Assembly: GCA_020025735.1 (NCBI GenBank) | Contig: JAHHRP010000107.1 | Location: forward strand, 1-6,124 | DNA: 6,124 bases | Reading direction: 5' to 3' | Source: Evtepia sp. | Lineage (GTDB): Bacteria > Bacillota > Clostridia > Oscillospirales > Oscillospiraceae | Shown: one piece after another, positions 6,097 to 6,124 of the stretch | Layout: the number at the start of each line of letters is the position of its first letter | How positions within the stretch are numbered: the first letter of the stretch is position 1 | Notes under the pieces: model-generated | Database searches by the model: none | Seen by the model: only the letters and a program-made list of their open reading frames with translations | Told to the model about the DNA's origin: nothing | Program-made: the position numbers and the translations under genes

Positions 6097-6124
6097 CCCC
6101 GGTGTCTGCTAGCAGACACCGGGG
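6097..6124 (+). terminator. Perfect 28-base palindrome after fic, probable intrinsic terminator stem
   Basis: CCCCGGTGTCTGCT and its exact reverse complement AGCAGACACCGGGG abut with no spacer: 14 complementary pairs, about 12 when a CTAG loop is allowed. It begins 34 bases after the fic stop and ends with the window, so the U-tract expected of a terminator cannot be seen. On the opposite strand it is followed only by AATTTG, so a + strand terminator is the better reading. A palindromic protein-binding site remains possible. Confidence 0.6.

Noticed and set aside
1..6124. CRISPR array, rRNA or riboswitch
   Set aside because: No regularly spaced repeats and no conserved RNA motif were seen; nearly all the sequence is protein-coding.

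Overview
The window looks like chromosomal DNA from an anaerobic Firmicute, most likely a gut Clostridia of the Oscillospiraceae/Ruminococcaceae type. This rests on slightly GC-rich coding sequence by eye, strong AGGAGG Shine-Dalgarno sites, clostridial-type SpeE and SpeB motifs, a fold-type I SpeA-like decarboxylase, and a Fic protein with an N-terminal excisionase-like helix-turn-helix. The taxonomic placement is inference; there is no rRNA or marker gene here.

Bases 1-4686 are a tightly packed, co-directional polyamine operon: the 3' end of an arginine decarboxylase gene (speA), speE (spermidine synthase family), speB (agmatinase family), a carboxy(nor)spermidine dehydrogenase and a carboxy(nor)spermidine decarboxylase (nspC). 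Three of the four junctions are one-base stop/start overlaps (TGATG, TAATG, TGATG) and the fourth has a 16-base gap, so one transcript with translational coupling is expected. The simplest reading is arginine -> agmatine (SpeA) -> putrescine + urea (SpeB) -> carboxyspermidine (dehydrogenase, using aspartate semialdehyde and NADPH) -> spermidine (NspC). SpeE is a second aminopropylation enzyme that needs decarboxylated AdoMet; no speD is visible. The operon therefore carries two biochemically different ways to attach the aminopropyl group, and may run partly through aminopropylated agmatine.

Bases 4687-5169 hold no intact gene. They contain a stop-free but doubly truncated remnant of an aspartate kinase (lysC). 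That enzyme starts the route to aspartate semialdehyde, the co-substrate of the carboxyspermidine dehydrogenase just upstream, so the remnant may be the relic of a functionally linked operon gene. Behind it come a small hairpin, a 12-bp inverted repeat and an extended -10 promoter.

Bases 5170-6063 encode a HTH-Fic fusion protein with a complete Fic catalytic motif and an N-terminal inhibitory motif, read from its own promoter. A perfect 28-base palindrome, probably the stem of a terminator, closes the window. The metabolic genes belong to known families. The points most worth a second look are the dual spermidine route, the lysC relic, the hairpin at the nspC start, and the regulatory symmetry in front of fic.
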